NCBI GenBank assembly: GCA_024305745.1
Contig: JAHRBS010000013.1
Coordinates: 1,240,001-1,304,000, forward strand
Direction: 5' to 3'
From: Polyporus tsugae
Taxonomy: Eukaryota; Basidiomycota; Agaricomycetes; Polyporales; Polyporaceae
Length of the DNA: 64,000 nucleotides
Position 1 is the first letter of the stretch; each line of letters starts with the position of its first letter. The notes under the pieces were generated by a model, which was given only the letters and a program-made list of their open reading frames with translations, ran no database searches and had not been told where the DNA came from. The translations under genes and the position numbers were made by a program. Positions 8,609-20,700 of this stretch are shown piece by piece.

Positions 8609-11095
8609 TCAGCACTCCTTGAAGGAGCAGACGCAGACGAGAATATTGGCACTTACATGTTGGTAGGGACGCTTCGGGGCCTCGCCATGCACAGGCAGCG
8701 AGTCCAGCAGCTCCGGCACTTTCGGATCATACTTTATAAAGTCACCGCGATGATCCAACCAGCCGTCTGTGGGCGAGGGATACTGCTTGAGCTCTTCGGG
8801 GTTCGCGAGCGACCGTGGTGCGTACACGATGAACCGCTCATCCTTGTCCGTTACGTACAAATAGTCGCCCCGTCGGTTCCAGTACCCTCTGCGCACCATG
8901 CGCTTGCTCTGGTTGTGGTAGGAACTCTGCTGGTGGGCAGCGGCTGCCGCCGATGCCGATGATCCGGCCCCGCGGGTAAGAGACTCGGCGTACGGAGAGA
9001 CAGCAGGCGGGCGAGGAAGGGGATTATGACGGAGCGGCGAGGCGGCGCGGGAGCGTGTCGAGTTCGCGGTCGGCGACATGCGGGGGTAGGAAGAACTTGA
9101 ATACGAGGATCTTGAGCTAGGTGGATATTGCTGTCCTTGTGCATGTGACGAACTGGAATGCTGTGAGGAAGACGATCCGTAGCGTGGCGATGTGGACATC
9201 GAGTTCGACGGCGGCGAGCCAACCGGGGATGGAATAACTGGGGGTGGGATAACAGGTGGGGAAATAGCTCCATGAGAGACAATCGAGGGGTAGGTATGAC
9301 TCCTGGAGATTTGGCGCGCATGGTGCAAGCCGGCTTCGGGCGATGGACGTGTATTGTACGATGGAGATGTCTGGCTAGGCGGGGTGCGCGGGGGCGGAGA
9401 ACGCTTCGGAGGGGAGCGAGTCCGCGGCTGCGGTGTTGCATTCACAGATCGGTCCCGATCTCGTGAGTGATGATAGCCTTGGTCTACAGGTTCAAGGCGA
9501 GAACGAACATTCTCATATGGACGAGGGGTGCGCGGATAGGCCTTACCCTCCCGCTCTGATTCCCCGGTAAAGCCAACGCTGGAGTTCGGATTCCGTACCA
9601 ATGGGTAGCTCTGACTCCTGGAAACATCCCTGCCTGGACTGGACTTAGTCTCGGTCGGAGGCGTGCTACCGACTACAAGAGGACTGAGTAAGGCCTGAGG
9701 CTCTTCAGTAAACATAAGCAAGCCTAAGGAACTGGAAGGCGTAGCCTGTCCGGACGTGCTCCCAGTGCTCGGAGTGGTCGAGTGCCGATATGCACTCATG
9801 CTATTTGAGCGTGAAGGCGTTGGTCGCGAAGGAGTACTGTGGGAAGGTGCGTAAATGTTGCCATGAGGTGCGGGTGTTCGAGACAGAGTACGGTCGTCAT
9901 CGTCGTCTTGACTTGTATGTCTTGAATTTGATGGCGATGAATAATGGTCAGGAGTGCGAATGATGTTAGGGGAAAAGGTCAAGTGCATTTCCCGCGACTG
10001 GCTGAAAGCCTCGTTTGAACGATCGAGGGTACGCTCATGGCCGGTGGATGAGGTCCTCTCCCGTTCCCGCGCAACAGACGCCGCGGAGGCGGATGAAGAG
10101 GCTGACGTCGATGAGGTACGATAGTCTCTGTACGATTGGGACTCGCCCGCCGGTCGAGCGAGACCATAGCTATGCTGTCGTGAGTGCTGAGCAGTATCAG
10201 CCTCCTGCTGCTGCTGCTGAGATGAAGCGGAGGTGGTAAACCGATCGGGAGGACGGATCTCCTGGGTTCGTTGCTGCTGTTGGTGGTAGGCGGAATAGGA
10301 TGGGACAGTAGAAGAGGCTGACGTGGGAGGAGCAGGGGTATGGGCTTGCTGCGACAATCGGGACTGGGATGACGGAGGGTAAGGGTTTGCGTAGGTGGAT
10401 TGAGAGGCACTTGGAGCGCGGGCGTGATCGTACGTGGATGACGACGGAGGGGGCGGAGGGAGTGCTTTCTCAGCCTGTTGAGCTTGGGGCTGGCTGGCTT
10501 GGGAAAGAGGGTTACTGGAGTTGTGGGCAGACCTATTGGTTTCCTCCGTACTCAACTCCTTGGGGACCCAGACCCATGGAGTATGGGGCACGCCGTTCTG
10601 CTCCTTGACATGGCGCTCGGCGGTAGGGACAGGGTCCCTAGAAGAACAGTGAGACTGGTGCCAAAGTGTAGAAGAGGATACGTACTTGATATGCATGTTC
10701 TGCAGACCCAGAGGGTTATCGGACAACTTTGTGGCCCAGTAAGTAGCATCGCCAGGGTTGGGTATGCGTTTGTGGGGGTTGTAGGTGCTCTGAGCCTGGT
10801 GTGCTTGTGCTTGAGCTTGTGCTTGGGCTTGGGCTTGGGCCACGGCGGAACCCCAACCTGGGTGTGGGGCCCAAACGGGCTGGCCATGTGTGATACCGGG
10901 TTGGGGACGAAAGAATGGGTTTATTCGCCATTGGCCAGTCTGCCATGTCTGAGGGTTGACGCCTGCGGGGACTGGAGGAGGTTTGGAATTGAAAGGGGCG
11001 GCGCCGTAGGAGGCAGTAGCCTGAACCCAGCCAGCGACTGTGGGGATATAAGTGCCAGAGAAATGAGCGGAGCCGGGATGCATGACGTGAGCCAT
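8609..11095 (-). CDS. Conserved hypothetical Ser/Pro/Gln-rich protein
   Basis: About 810 residues. Both ends look conserved and the middle is disordered. The N-terminal block (residues about 1-190) carries a repeated Ala-Gln tract, then PHKRIPNPGDATYWATKLSD and VPHTPWVWVPKELSTEE. The C-terminal block has GYWNRRGDYLYVTDKDERF and YPSPTDGWLDHRGDFIKYDP. No catalytic domain is recognised. An intron of 48 bp at 10638-10685 (GTACGT...TTCTAG on the minus strand) is in frame and free of stops, so retention would add 16 residues. Near the 3' end a GTAAGT occurs just after ...PYQH; splicing there would leave only a few residues. The start at 11095 is the first ATG of the frame. It shares a promoter region of about 450 bp with the RING gene. 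Function unknown. Confidence 0.65.
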   Translation of the reverse strand: MAHVMHPGSAHFSGTYIPTVAGWVQATASYGAAPFNSKPPPVPAGVNPQTWQTGQWRINPFFRPQPGITHGQPVWAPHPGWGSAVAQAQAQAQAQAQAHQAQSTYNPHKRIPNPGDATYWATKLSDNPLGLQNMHIKYVSSSTLWHQSHCSSRDPVPTAERHVKEQNGVPHTPWVWVPKELSTEETNRSAHNSSNPLSQASQPQAQQAEKALPPPPPSSSTYDHARAPSASQSTYANPYPPSSQSRLSQQAHTPAPPTSASSTVPSYSAYHQQQQRTQEIRPPDRFTTSASSQQQQQEADTAQHSRQHSYGLARPAGESQSYRDYRTSSTSASSSASAASVARERERTSSTGHERTLDRSNEAFSQSREMHLTFSPNIIRTPDHYSSPSNSRHTSQDDDDDRTLSRTPAPHGNIYAPSHSTPSRPTPSRSNSMSAYRHSTTPSTGSTSGQATPSSSLGLLMFTEEPQALLSPLVVGSTPPTETKSSPGRDVSRSQSYPLVRNPNSSVGFTGESEREGKAYPRTPRPYENVRSRLEPVDQGYHHSRDRDRSVNATPQPRTRSPPKRSPPPRTPPSQTSPSYNTRPSPEAGLHHARQISRSHTYPSIVSHGAISPPVIPPPVIPSPVGSPPSNSMSTSPRYGSSSSQHSSSSHAQGQQYPPSSRSSYSSSSYPRMSPTANSTRSRAASPLRHNPLPRPPAVSPYAESLTRGAGSSASAAAAAHQQSSYHNQSKRMVRRGYWNRRGDYLYVTDKDERFIVYAPRSLANPEELKQYPSPTDGWLDHRGDFIKYDPKVPELLDSLPVHGEAPKRPYQHVSANILVCVCSFKEC

Positions 11096-11545
11096 GATGG
11101 GAATGAGGGGAGTGAAAGGAGGTAGGATGGAGAGCGATCCAGTGCGTTTGTGGGGGTAGGGTGTGGCGAGTTATGAGAGCTGGATATTGCTAGATGGAAG
11201 TTATATGACGGATGCTGGAGACGGAATGTCCCATCTAGTATGCGCTGGGGATGGAGACGGGATAGGGCAGAGGACGCGAGCGGGCGCGAGGAGGTAGTCG
11301 GAGAGCGGTGGGAGCTCGGCGATGGGAGCTGGACGACTCGGAGTCGGAGCTGCAGCTGGAGCGTGACGGCGAGTGTGACGGAAGTGTGACAGACGGCGGT
11401 GACGGCCTAGTAGTAGTACAGTAGTGGCTGCTGTGCTCGTCCACGGTGGGCGTCTCGTCCTTGTCGTCCTCGCCGCCCACTCGCCTCCGCCCACCGTCCG
11501 TTGCCTCTCCCTCGTCCTATCTTACCCCCGCCCTCCATCCTCTCC
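11096..11545. promoter_or_regulatory. Divergent promoter region between the Ser-rich gene and the RING E3 gene
   Basis: 450 bp between two outward-facing start codons. The right half is C/T-rich on the plus strand, as is common just upstream of basidiomycete start codons. No TATA box can be assigned with confidence. Confidence 0.45.
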
Positions 11546-14500
11546 ATGGGCCAATCCAACTCCCGCTCAACCCCCGCCCCGCCCTCTGACCCTCCACGAT
11601 CTCAATCCTCCATCCCAACCTCCCTATCCTCCATTCGTGACCACTCCGACCAGCCCCGCAACTCTTCCCCCTCGTCTGCCCATACTCACCCTCGTTCTAC
11701 CTTCAATCGCACCATACGCCATCTGCTCCCTCACCCCCGTCCTACCCAAGACTCCTCTCACCCCTCTCCTTCTATCCGCAAACGTTGGCGCTCATCTCGC
11801 AGGTTCTCAAAGCAGCCCTCTCCTCCTCTACCCAACCTCCCAGACTCCACTTCCGATGATCAATCCCAACCCCCACCCTCCATCCCACAACTCGACCCAC
11901 ATCCCTCCACCTCAGATAGAGACAGCCAGCCTTGTGATCCCCAACTCGCCACTCCTCCGCTCAGGCAACTCCCACCGCCCCGTCCATCCACGCACCGTAT
12001 CCCGTCTCCTGTTCTTCTTCAGGCCTCCAATACCTCCGATCCACCAAGCTTGGAAGATTCATCCCCAGTCAAAACTCAACCTCAACCGCTAGACTCCAAT
12101 CCTCCTCACCTCGAGCTGCCTCAACAAGCTCCGTCTCACCACCCTCAAGCCCCCGAACTCCCCCATCCCCCATGTCAGGCTGACGAGGAGGTCAACGACC
12201 TCCCCTCAGACCGCAAGACCGACGCGACCTTCGCTCAAGGCAGTTCCCAAGACGGTCAACGATCAACCCCTCACCCTCACCCTGAGTCCCGTCCAGATTC
12301 ATCACCATTCGAGGCGCATCCTGAACTCGCACTCGATTCACAACCACACCCACCTCGTCACTTCCAAAGCCCTGGTCCACTTGTCGTCGTACAAGGTGTC
12401 GTTAACACCAGCGATAACCCCGCAGTCACTCAGACTTCATCCACTTCCCGACCTCCACGGCCTTCCTCCACTAGCCATACTCATTCGTTCATCCCTTCAA
12501 CCTCTCGTCGCCGCTCTATCTCTAGTCCCCGAAACGACAATCAGTTGGAGGAAAGGCAGACTACGAGAAGTCGTCTTTCAGCATTCATCCCTCGCCCGAG
12601 CAGCATGCTAGGGCGTCGATCATCAACTCCCGACCCCGCCTCTGCATCTCGTGATGGCTTGGGGCTGTTCCAAGGTGCACCGTCTGGACCATTTACTTCC
12701 CAGGATGGGGCCTCCGCTTCTTCAGAACAGGAGCCTCGTTCCAGCAGTGAAAGTGACCCTCGTCGCCGACCACTATCGCCTGGTAGCATTGATGTTTTGG
12801 GTACATTGTTGAGGTGGGTTCAATGCTTCCGCTGTACTTGTATCGATGCTGAATCACCAGCAGTGTTGCAGCTGCAGCAACTGCAGCCTCCTTGTTTTCT
12901 CCAAATCTGGGCTTCCAAGCTCATGCCGACAACAATCCACCATCGCTTCCAACCATTCCACGTCCCATGTCTCCCACACCCACCGCAGGTCTAGGCGGTG
13001 GCGAAGGCTTTGGCAACCTGCCAGGGTTTGAGCTCGACCCTTCAGCCTCAATCTCTCCATCCCCAACGACAGTGGCGCAGCATCGGGAGGGTCGCGAACG
13101 GATACGCAGTGTTTGGGAAAACATCCGCGAACGTCTCGGTCTTCGCACCCCCTCGGCTCCTCGTGCGAGCGATGATATGCCAATTAGCTCTGAAGGACAA
13201 AGCCACATGCGGCCCGGCGAAATCATGCTCGCTGAGATGGCCCGAGCTCTCAACATCGGCTTAGGCTTGAGCCCCGACGATTCCAATGCGGAGGCCTCCG
13301 AGCTGGTAGCGAATTCGGCAAATGATGAAGGTCCACGGTCCATGGAAGACATTGCCTCACAGCGGCTTCTGCCCCCCGAGGATAGCTTTGAGCGTTTCCT
13401 CCTGAACCTACAGGCTGATCTTAGGACCGCTCTTTTGGATGACGGCGGTGGCTTGACGTCAATGGCTTCAGTTGGCGATGATGGAGTCGAGGGACGAGCT
13501 AGTCGTGATAGTGATGAAGGCGCGGTCTCCCGTCGTCCTCTCCTCGACGCACTTCCTGTTGGTGTCGTTGAAGCGGAAGATGATTATGACGAGCCGCCAC
13601 CGCTGGAGGAAGTCTCCGATTCCGATGACGACGAGGATGAAGACGCCATGTACCGGGCCCAGGCGTCCGCGCGCACGGCTACCCCCATGCCTCCTACGTA
13701 CTCCATCCCGGCTAATCGAGCTGAGCAATTGTCGCTCGGAGGGACCTCTGGGGAGGAGAGTGGCAGTGGAGATCGTGGCTCACCGGGAATTAATCTCTGG
13801 AGATTATATCGCTTCCAGCCAATCCCCGCGACCCAAGTTGCAAGCCACGCCTCCGCCACGACTTCGCCTGCCGCCCCATTACCACCAAGTCTGGCTAACA
13901 CCTCGTCCTCCCCTTCCGCATCGACCACTCCTCAGTTTCCCCCATCTCCTGGATCCCCACCATCGCTATTGTCGTCGACCTTACCCATTCCGGGTTTGGA
14001 CAGCGCGGACGCTGTTCCAGCTGCGAACACCCCTACGGGAGACGGCACCTCTAGTATGGTCGTACCCGTCATCGTTGTTGGCCTCCAATCAGTGGATATG
14101 GGACAAGTTCAAGGGCACGGTCACGTCCATCCAGATCCTCAGATGGGACACCCCAGTCTACACTCCGACACGAGACCGCCGTCGTTTGATAGCTCAGTGG
14201 CCGCCGTTCCTGCAGATGGACCGAGTGCCACAACAATGCGCGGCCGTAGTTGGCAATCGCGTGCCGCAACTGCCTTGCGGAATCTACGGCCTGGGCGCAG
14301 GAATGGCTCGAGCGGACGGCAAGCGTCAGATAGTGCCGGCTCGCGAACCTTCCTGATCTATGTCATTGGAGGTTAGTACTGACTCCAACCTTCCGTATCC
14401 TGGCCAATAGGTATTAATCTACTGAGTGGCAGGCTATTATCCCCCCAACCATCACATGGTTACCGGTTCTGACAATCTTGACTCGTACGAGGCGCTGTGG

Positions 14501-14974
14501 TAAGTCTACCATTTTCGTGTACCCAATGTCCGTCTAACAACATCCCCAGGGAGCTCGCCGAGCTTCTTGGTCAAGTCAAACCACCGGTAGCAACTCGAGA
14601 AGAGATCGATAGGTCCGGTCTGCAAATTATCAAGTCCCCCGAACTAACACGATACGAACAACAAGACAAAGTGGCGTCCAACTGCGCAGAGCGCGTAAGT
14701 TCCCTCTCACATCATCGTTTGATTCCATGGTTCGCTGATATCAATCTTCTAGTGTCTCATTTGTTTGGACGACTACTCCCTGGACGAGGACCTCCGCCTC
14801 ATGAGCTGCAAGCATGTGTTTCACAAGGATTGCGTGGACAAATGGTTGCAAGTTGGCCGCAACAATTGTCCCGCTTGTCGAACGAAGGTACGCAGATGTC
14901 AGTATTCGAGAGCTCTGGCCAATAATGTTGCGCAGGGTGTGTCGACTGAAGGCGATGTGATGCAATCACTCTGA
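11546..14974 (+). CDS. RING-H2 E3 ubiquitin ligase with possible N-myristoylation signal
   Basis: Six exons predicted: 11546-12813, 12861-14371, 14433-14499, 14550-14694, 14753-14887, 14936-14974; all phases agree and give 1054 residues. The start at 11546 rather than 11501 is chosen because it yields MGQSNS, a Gly2/Ser6 myristoylation-type N-terminus. Residues about 1-950 are Ser/Pro-rich and disordered, with acidic patches and a short Ala-rich segment at the exon 1/2 junction. The conserved end starts with FLIYVIGGYYPPNHH and a helix ELAELLGQVKPPVATREEID, then a RING-H2 finger at residues 998-1041 (CLIC, MSCKHVFHKDCVDKWL, CPAC) with all eight zinc ligands. Role by family: E2-dependent ubiquitin transfer, perhaps at a membrane if myristoylated. 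Substrate unknown. Confidence 0.85.
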
Positions 14975-15357
14975 GTTGGCGCCACTGTCAACGCCTTCTA
15001 TCAAACCTACTCTGCATTTCGCATTTCAAGGACATATTTGATCGTCACGTCTGGCTAACTCGGTCGCCTCTTCTTAATCGATCTGTTGTCGCATCGTAGT
15101 CTTAAGTTAACCTCCATATGTAGCAATCTCTCCTTTGTGTCCTCGCATGAAGCCGTTTTCGTTGATCCGGCCGCGTCCTCTGCAATTGCTATCAATCCCC
15201 TTGTATATTATGCCATTCTAAAGGGCCGTAAATCTGATCTCTTACTCCCCTACGATATCCGCATCCTAGGACGGTGGTTCATGATTCGGGACAATCGCAA
15301 TTGCAATGTTCCTGCCGCTACCACTTGCTTGATCAAACAGGTTTACCAGTTGGGTAG
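14975..15357. other. Convergent 3' intergenic region
   Basis: Lies between the stop codons of two convergent genes. It contains only short frames without conservation and probably holds both 3' untranslated regions. Confidence 0.5.
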
Positions 15358-17047
15358 TTAACGGTGATCCCTACGCTGAAGTGAGCTCATAGTGCACGTA
15401 TTACAAAAAAAAGAGAAGTGACGCACATCCAGTTCTTCAGACACCCACGCAAGTCGGTCCAGTAGGATGAAGGATTCCACAACTGGTCCTAGGATACACC
15501 TCAGCACATGGAATACTGCGACCCTTCTCTCTAAGTGGGATAACGGCGTTGTCGGAAGATCGCGGTGCTGAAGACGCAATTTCGTTCGTACGGCGTTACA
15601 GAATGTCTCCCAATCCGCATACACCGCATCGTTCAACCTGCCGATGCGTTCCAGTCGGGTGCCCGTGCTCGTGGCGTTCGCACCCATCCCTGGGCCTCCC
15701 TCATCCACAAGTTCCAGTCGCATTTTGAACGTATCTTGCAGCAGCGCGCGCCATACGATCTTCCGCAAAGCGAATCGCACCTCTTTCAGAGTTTGCTGGG
15801 ACCGTGTCCATTGGTACGGTACTTGGGCGGCGAGCTGAAGATGGCTGGGAGAAAGGTATACCGAGGGGTGTGGGCTAGAGGAGCGCAAAGTCCGGGAGAG
15901 CGGGAAGTCTGTCAAGTTCTGGTCAGACCCAAAGAAGGTTTGCGACGTGTGAGACTCCAACCTTCGCAACGTATCATGTTGTAACAACAACCAACGATGA
16001 CGGCGCCTTGCAGCATCCACGTGGTAGACGTAGATGGGAGAGATAGATCCAGCTTTCGTACAGATACAAAGGCTCGAAGGATGTCTAGCGTGAGGGATCC
16101 GCACGCATGGAGGGCGACGAAGAGTACGGGTGTGACTTGAGCTGGAGCATGAATGCCTGCGGACGAAGGGGAAATGTCTTGCAGCCATGCTTTCGTCAAT
16201 GACACGAGCGAGTCCGGGGCGATGCTTGTGGTTACGTAGGTCAGGGAGCCGTTCGTAACGCCAGCAGAATTCTGCTCGATCCGCGACGCTTGTTTTTTGG
16301 CAGAATCATCCGCTTCCACGCGTCGTCTTTGAGCTGCTCTGCGGGTCATCTTGGATGCGTCCCTTCGAGCGGCACCCTGGGTCTGCACCTCGCTCGAGTC
16401 GAGGGCAAGGACACGCAGGCCCAATTGATCACGTAGTGCCCTAGACAAGTATGCCTGTGCGAGTCGAGGTCAGTGTTCGTCTCAAATTTCACGGTACGTT
16501 CTTCCATAAAATGACGAACTTGTCCGGCACCGATATCAACTACGTGGTGAATGCTACACATTGATGACCCGGGGGACATCAAAGTGCCTAAATAGCCAAC
16601 CACCTGAGCGACTTCATGTGCCTTCTTCGGAGACATCCCTAGTGGTAAAACCTGTGTCTTTGGATCGCGAGGGTAGTGAGGCGTTTGTGAGGTAGAACGG
16701 TGACCGGGATAGACTTGTCCAATATCTCGAGGAAGGGCAAGTTTGCATGCGTCGTTGATCAAAGACCGTAAGACGGGAGGGATCAACGATGCCTGCTCTG
16801 CAGGTTCGTGTCCAGAAAGACAGGATTCGTAGTATCTCAGCAAAATTAGCCAAGGGTCTTCTTGTTCCGGTCCGTGCTTCCCATCGCACACTTCCCCAGG
16901 CCAGTCCCACCATTCCTCCCACTCTGACGGTGGGCTGAAGAGCGACTCCCCGAGGTCATTTGGATGAAATGCGAATAAAGTCGAGACAAGTGGGCGAGAC
17001 AGGAAGCGGGATATGGAGGCCAGATGGCTGTGGGATGTATTGTGCAT
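15358..17047 (-). CDS. METTL25/RRNAD1-family methyltransferase-like protein
   Basis: Four exons predicted on the minus strand: 17047-16520, 16454-15971, 15908-15427, 15375-15358, giving 503 residues with consistent phases. Family marks: GMSPKKAHEVAQVVGYLG (residues about 138-155) followed by the SAM-binding HHVVDIGAGQ (motif I), LFVALHACGSLTLDILRAF, and VIVGCCYNMIHFPLS spanning the second intron. The C-terminal helical part (LERRVAVFHVLRCILGPVVE) is also typical. By homology it is a Rossmann-fold methyltransferase; the substrate of the family is not firmly established in fungi. A Lys/Arg-rich insert follows motif I. The last intron (51 bp) is in frame, so only four to five terminal residues depend on it. 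Confidence 0.8.
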
Positions 17048-17264
17048 GACGAGGTGAGGAATGGCTCGAACTCAGCCTCGGAGAGTGTTGAATGAAGCTG
17101 TGGTGGTGTCGGACGGGTAAATATAGCGGAGAGAGTAGAGTAGAAGTAGAGAGGCCTCACGTTGGAGTCGCGAGGACAGGACCGCCGGATTCTCTCAGCG
17201 CTTTCTGCTTCCGCTTTCCTCGGATACACAGTTTGCGCATGTTTGGTTCGACCCTAGTACTGCC

Positions 17265-17600
17265 ATGAAGAAAACTTCCCGCGACAACTCAAGCCCTTCT
17301 TTCCGACTGCCCTTGCCCACCCTCTTCTCCGTCCTCCCCCTCGTCCGTCAATGGTCTCCCATGTTTTCGCCTCGGTAAGCACTCCCTCTGTGTATTCCTT
17401 CATGATGAGTTTCTTGCTGTGCACCAGTCGGATGCTGCAGACGACAAATACCCTGGTCCTCTAATATACGCTCGAGGATCCTGACTCTGCTCTCCCTCCT
17501 TTTCCTCAACCATGTTCTCACCGCCTTTCCCCACAGATCGCACACTCATGCGTCACAAGAAAATCCAGTAATAGTGGGCCAGCCTACGTGGTACTATCAT
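17265..17600 (+). CDS. Possible small membrane protein (tentative)
   Basis: An ATG at 17265 opens a frame of 36 codons (MKKTSRDNSSPSFRLPLP...) ending at a good donor GTAAGC at 17375. Splicing to an AG just before ACGACAAATACC near 17440 keeps the frame open and yields a hydrophobic stretch (ILTLLSLLFLNHVLTAF) that could be one membrane segment. The frame then stays open into the 3' end of the DUG2-like gene on the other strand, so the true stop and end are unknown. No family is recognised. The alternative is a 5' untranslated or non-coding transcript in the gap between METTL25 and DUG2. Confidence 0.25.
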
Positions 17601-17701
17601 GTTGTTCCTTTCCTTTGTCCAGTATCCTCTGTACATTTATCTAGTCAAATGTTATTGCATCTCGTCTCATCTCGTTTCGTCTATGAAGGACACCACTCGT
17701 A

Positions 17702-20700
17702 TCAGGAGTCTGACGCTGTCTGCTGTGATATCCCGGCCACGTTCGAGAGGAAGCGTTCCACGACCCGCTTGCCCCGTCGTAGATTTGATAGAGATATCCT
17801 CTCGTTCGGCAGATGAGCTTGATCCTGAACAGCAGACATCAGACACATGAGTCTTTTATCTTGGTTCGCAAGTCACATACCGTGCTTTGTCCGAGTGGAA
17901 GGTGAAGTGCATGGCATGCAAATTCTTTCTCAAGATACGGGATCGAAGGTATGGACTGCATCCAATGTCAGCCCTGAACCAAGCAATGAACCAAACCGTT
18001 GAGACTCACGCCTCCTTCACGGATACGTAGGGGTTCGACCGCCCATTCGTCCCTCACCGCATCCTCGAGTGCACGGAACCACGGATCGTCAAGGTTACCC
18101 AGCCACCAATCCGCCGTGTGTTCGATGCTGACCTATAAGACACGACATCCTCTGAGCTTCGGGACCTCACTAAAAGTCTCCTCCTCGCTCACCTTGAGTC
18201 GGTTTGGTGACTTCATATGTTTGAATTTCACCTCCAAATGCTCCCGTATCGAGGATGCGATCTCTTCCAATGCTTGATCCGGTACTACCCGCAAGGAAAC
18301 GTGGGCCTTCACACTGGACGGGATAACGGTAGAATCTAAAATAAATGGAGTTAGTACCACCCAACGCTTGACTCGTGAAATAACGCACTCCGAGGGCCAG
18401 ATACTTCGACATTGTGCACAGTCAATGACGGCTCGCGCCACCGTGCGGCGAGCAGATTTTCGGATGTCTGAGTGACGCTAGAAAGTACTTTGTATGACTG
18501 TCGCTCTTCATCGGTCTGGGGTCTAACGCTGTCATCTGCATAGCCGCACAGTCAGTCCCAGTGCTAGAAAGGAAGGAAGATCCTCACAGAATCTCGGAAT
18601 AGTGATTCTATTGTTCTCGTCTGTTAGAGTACCAAGCAGCTTCACCCTGTACGATGGTCGGCCCGCGGCATTATCCTTGACCAGGGGGAAATGCTTACAT
18701 ATCGAGCATCGGTTCCCGGGCAGCTCCGCCATCAACACCAGAATGTAGATCTGGACCCGCATTGAATATCTTTGGGCGCGATCAGCTTGAAGAACTTTGT
18801 GAGGTGTTTGCACACGGACCTCCACATTACAGTGCACTACGCCCCGCAGACCGTACGTAATACACGGTGTGTCCTCCGCGATCCAGGTGGAGTTGCTGCC
18901 AGGTGTTGAGTCTGCAAATATACTCGTGAATCAAGAACACTTGATCTTACCTCACGAGAATGGAATCAATTGGTCCGATTGTCTCCTGCGACAGCATGGT
19001 CTGTTAGATATCCGTCAACCATCAAGGGATACTTTCGAACCTTAGATCGTTTGACTGTCTCGACGAAACCTCCGCTGCCAGCTTCTTCTTCACCTTCCAC
19101 CAACAGCACCAAATCGACACCGAGCGCTCGGTGTGCGAGCAACTCTGCGGCCGCGCAAGCTACAGCCATCACAGGACCCTTATTGTCTGTCGCGCCACGG
19201 CCATATAGATAACCGTTTCGGCCGCTGAGAGTGAATGGGTCCGACATCCAGCCAGTAGATCGAGCAGAGATCACGTCGTAGTGACCATAGAAAAGAATGC
19301 GAGGCTTTGGGGTGGACGTCTGCGTACCACGGAAAGTAGCCATGACGAGGGGGTTTGTAGTATCCCCTGTTGGGAGCTATACAGTTGTCCGGCATCAACA
19401 GCAAGATCGCCGGTTATTCGACATTGACTTACCAGAGATGCGTCTGCACCTAACTGGGTGAAGCATTTCCTCAGCCATATCGCAGCCTGCCGACAGTCCT
19501 CCTTGTGTACCGGTGAGTTGCTGACGCTCGGGATAGAAACGAATTTGGTCAATGCGTGAACTAGAATGTCTGTGATATATCGTGTAAGGGGAATTCGCTA
19601 GTTAGTCTGAAGTAGACTTGCCATTGATGCTCTTGGACAAATGAGCACCGTCGCTGAACCCATCCATTTCTGTGAGAGCGTCTCCTGGCGAGGACGGCGA
19701 CAGAACCTCCCAGATCTACACTCACTGTCAGAGCGATGTTATGCAACAATTTTCTAGACTTACCTTGATCATGTTGTCGTTGGCACCTGTAACAAGGGCA
19801 AACTTGGCTTCGTTCTGCAAAGAGCGTTCGGAGGACGATGTGTTCGTGATGATTGAAGACAACACTATGCCTTCGTGTCCTTTCCACGATCCTGTCAAAA
19901 CAAAGGAAGAGGACCAGCGCTACAATGAATATGTCGGATCCATTAGACACCTGGTCACGTACTAAACCAGTAGCGCCATACCTGTATATCACCGTTGGCG
20001 GAACAAACATAAAGGTCCGAATTCAACATAGACATCGATAAGATATCCACATTCTGGATTCCGCGGATGATCAAGGGGCGATTGAATTGATGTCGAGTGT
20101 AGGACCTACCTCCACGACAAGTAAGGTGCGGACAAGCGTACGCGTCTCAAGATCCCAGACCTTGACCAAACCATCTTGGCAACCAGCGAAAACGGTGTCT
20201 CCGCGGACGACGAGTGAAAGTACCGCGCCGACACCACAATCAAACGTGTGGAGAAGTTGAGGGACGCCCTTTGAGGACTTCTCGGGGAGCTGCCAAAGCT
20301 GCAATCCAATCCAATGTCGTCAGCACGTCCAGACGATAGGTTTGTCGACATTTGCGCACTTTAACTGTAGAGTCACCGCTGCCCGTTACCAGTTGAAGTT
20401 GTCTGCCTTGGTCCATGTCGAAAGGGACATCATCCGAACCATCACGATGGCTAGGAAGGAGTGCCATACAGTAAACGTAGCCGTAGTGCGCAGAATAAAT
20501 GACGTTTTCAGGAGGAACCTGAAAGACAGAGAGCGGTGGCTGCAATGCGTCGGATTGGATACAAGGGTCCGGCGGTGTCCTCGACTCCAACGAAGATGCG
20601 GAAGGGGGAGAGGTCGATATCGCACGAGACGCGCACGTGGGGTTCCGAGCGTTGAGGTCTGCAGGCCTTCGGGTGTACTGCGGGTAGCTGTCAAAAAACT

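Noticed and set aside
15086..15361. Plus-strand frame after the RING gene
   Set aside because: Lies in the convergent 3' gap, lacks conservation, and the RING gene already has a clear stop at 14974.
17235..17260. GGTTCGACCC, similar to a tRNA B box
   Set aside because: No A box at proper spacing and no acceptor-stem pairing around it.
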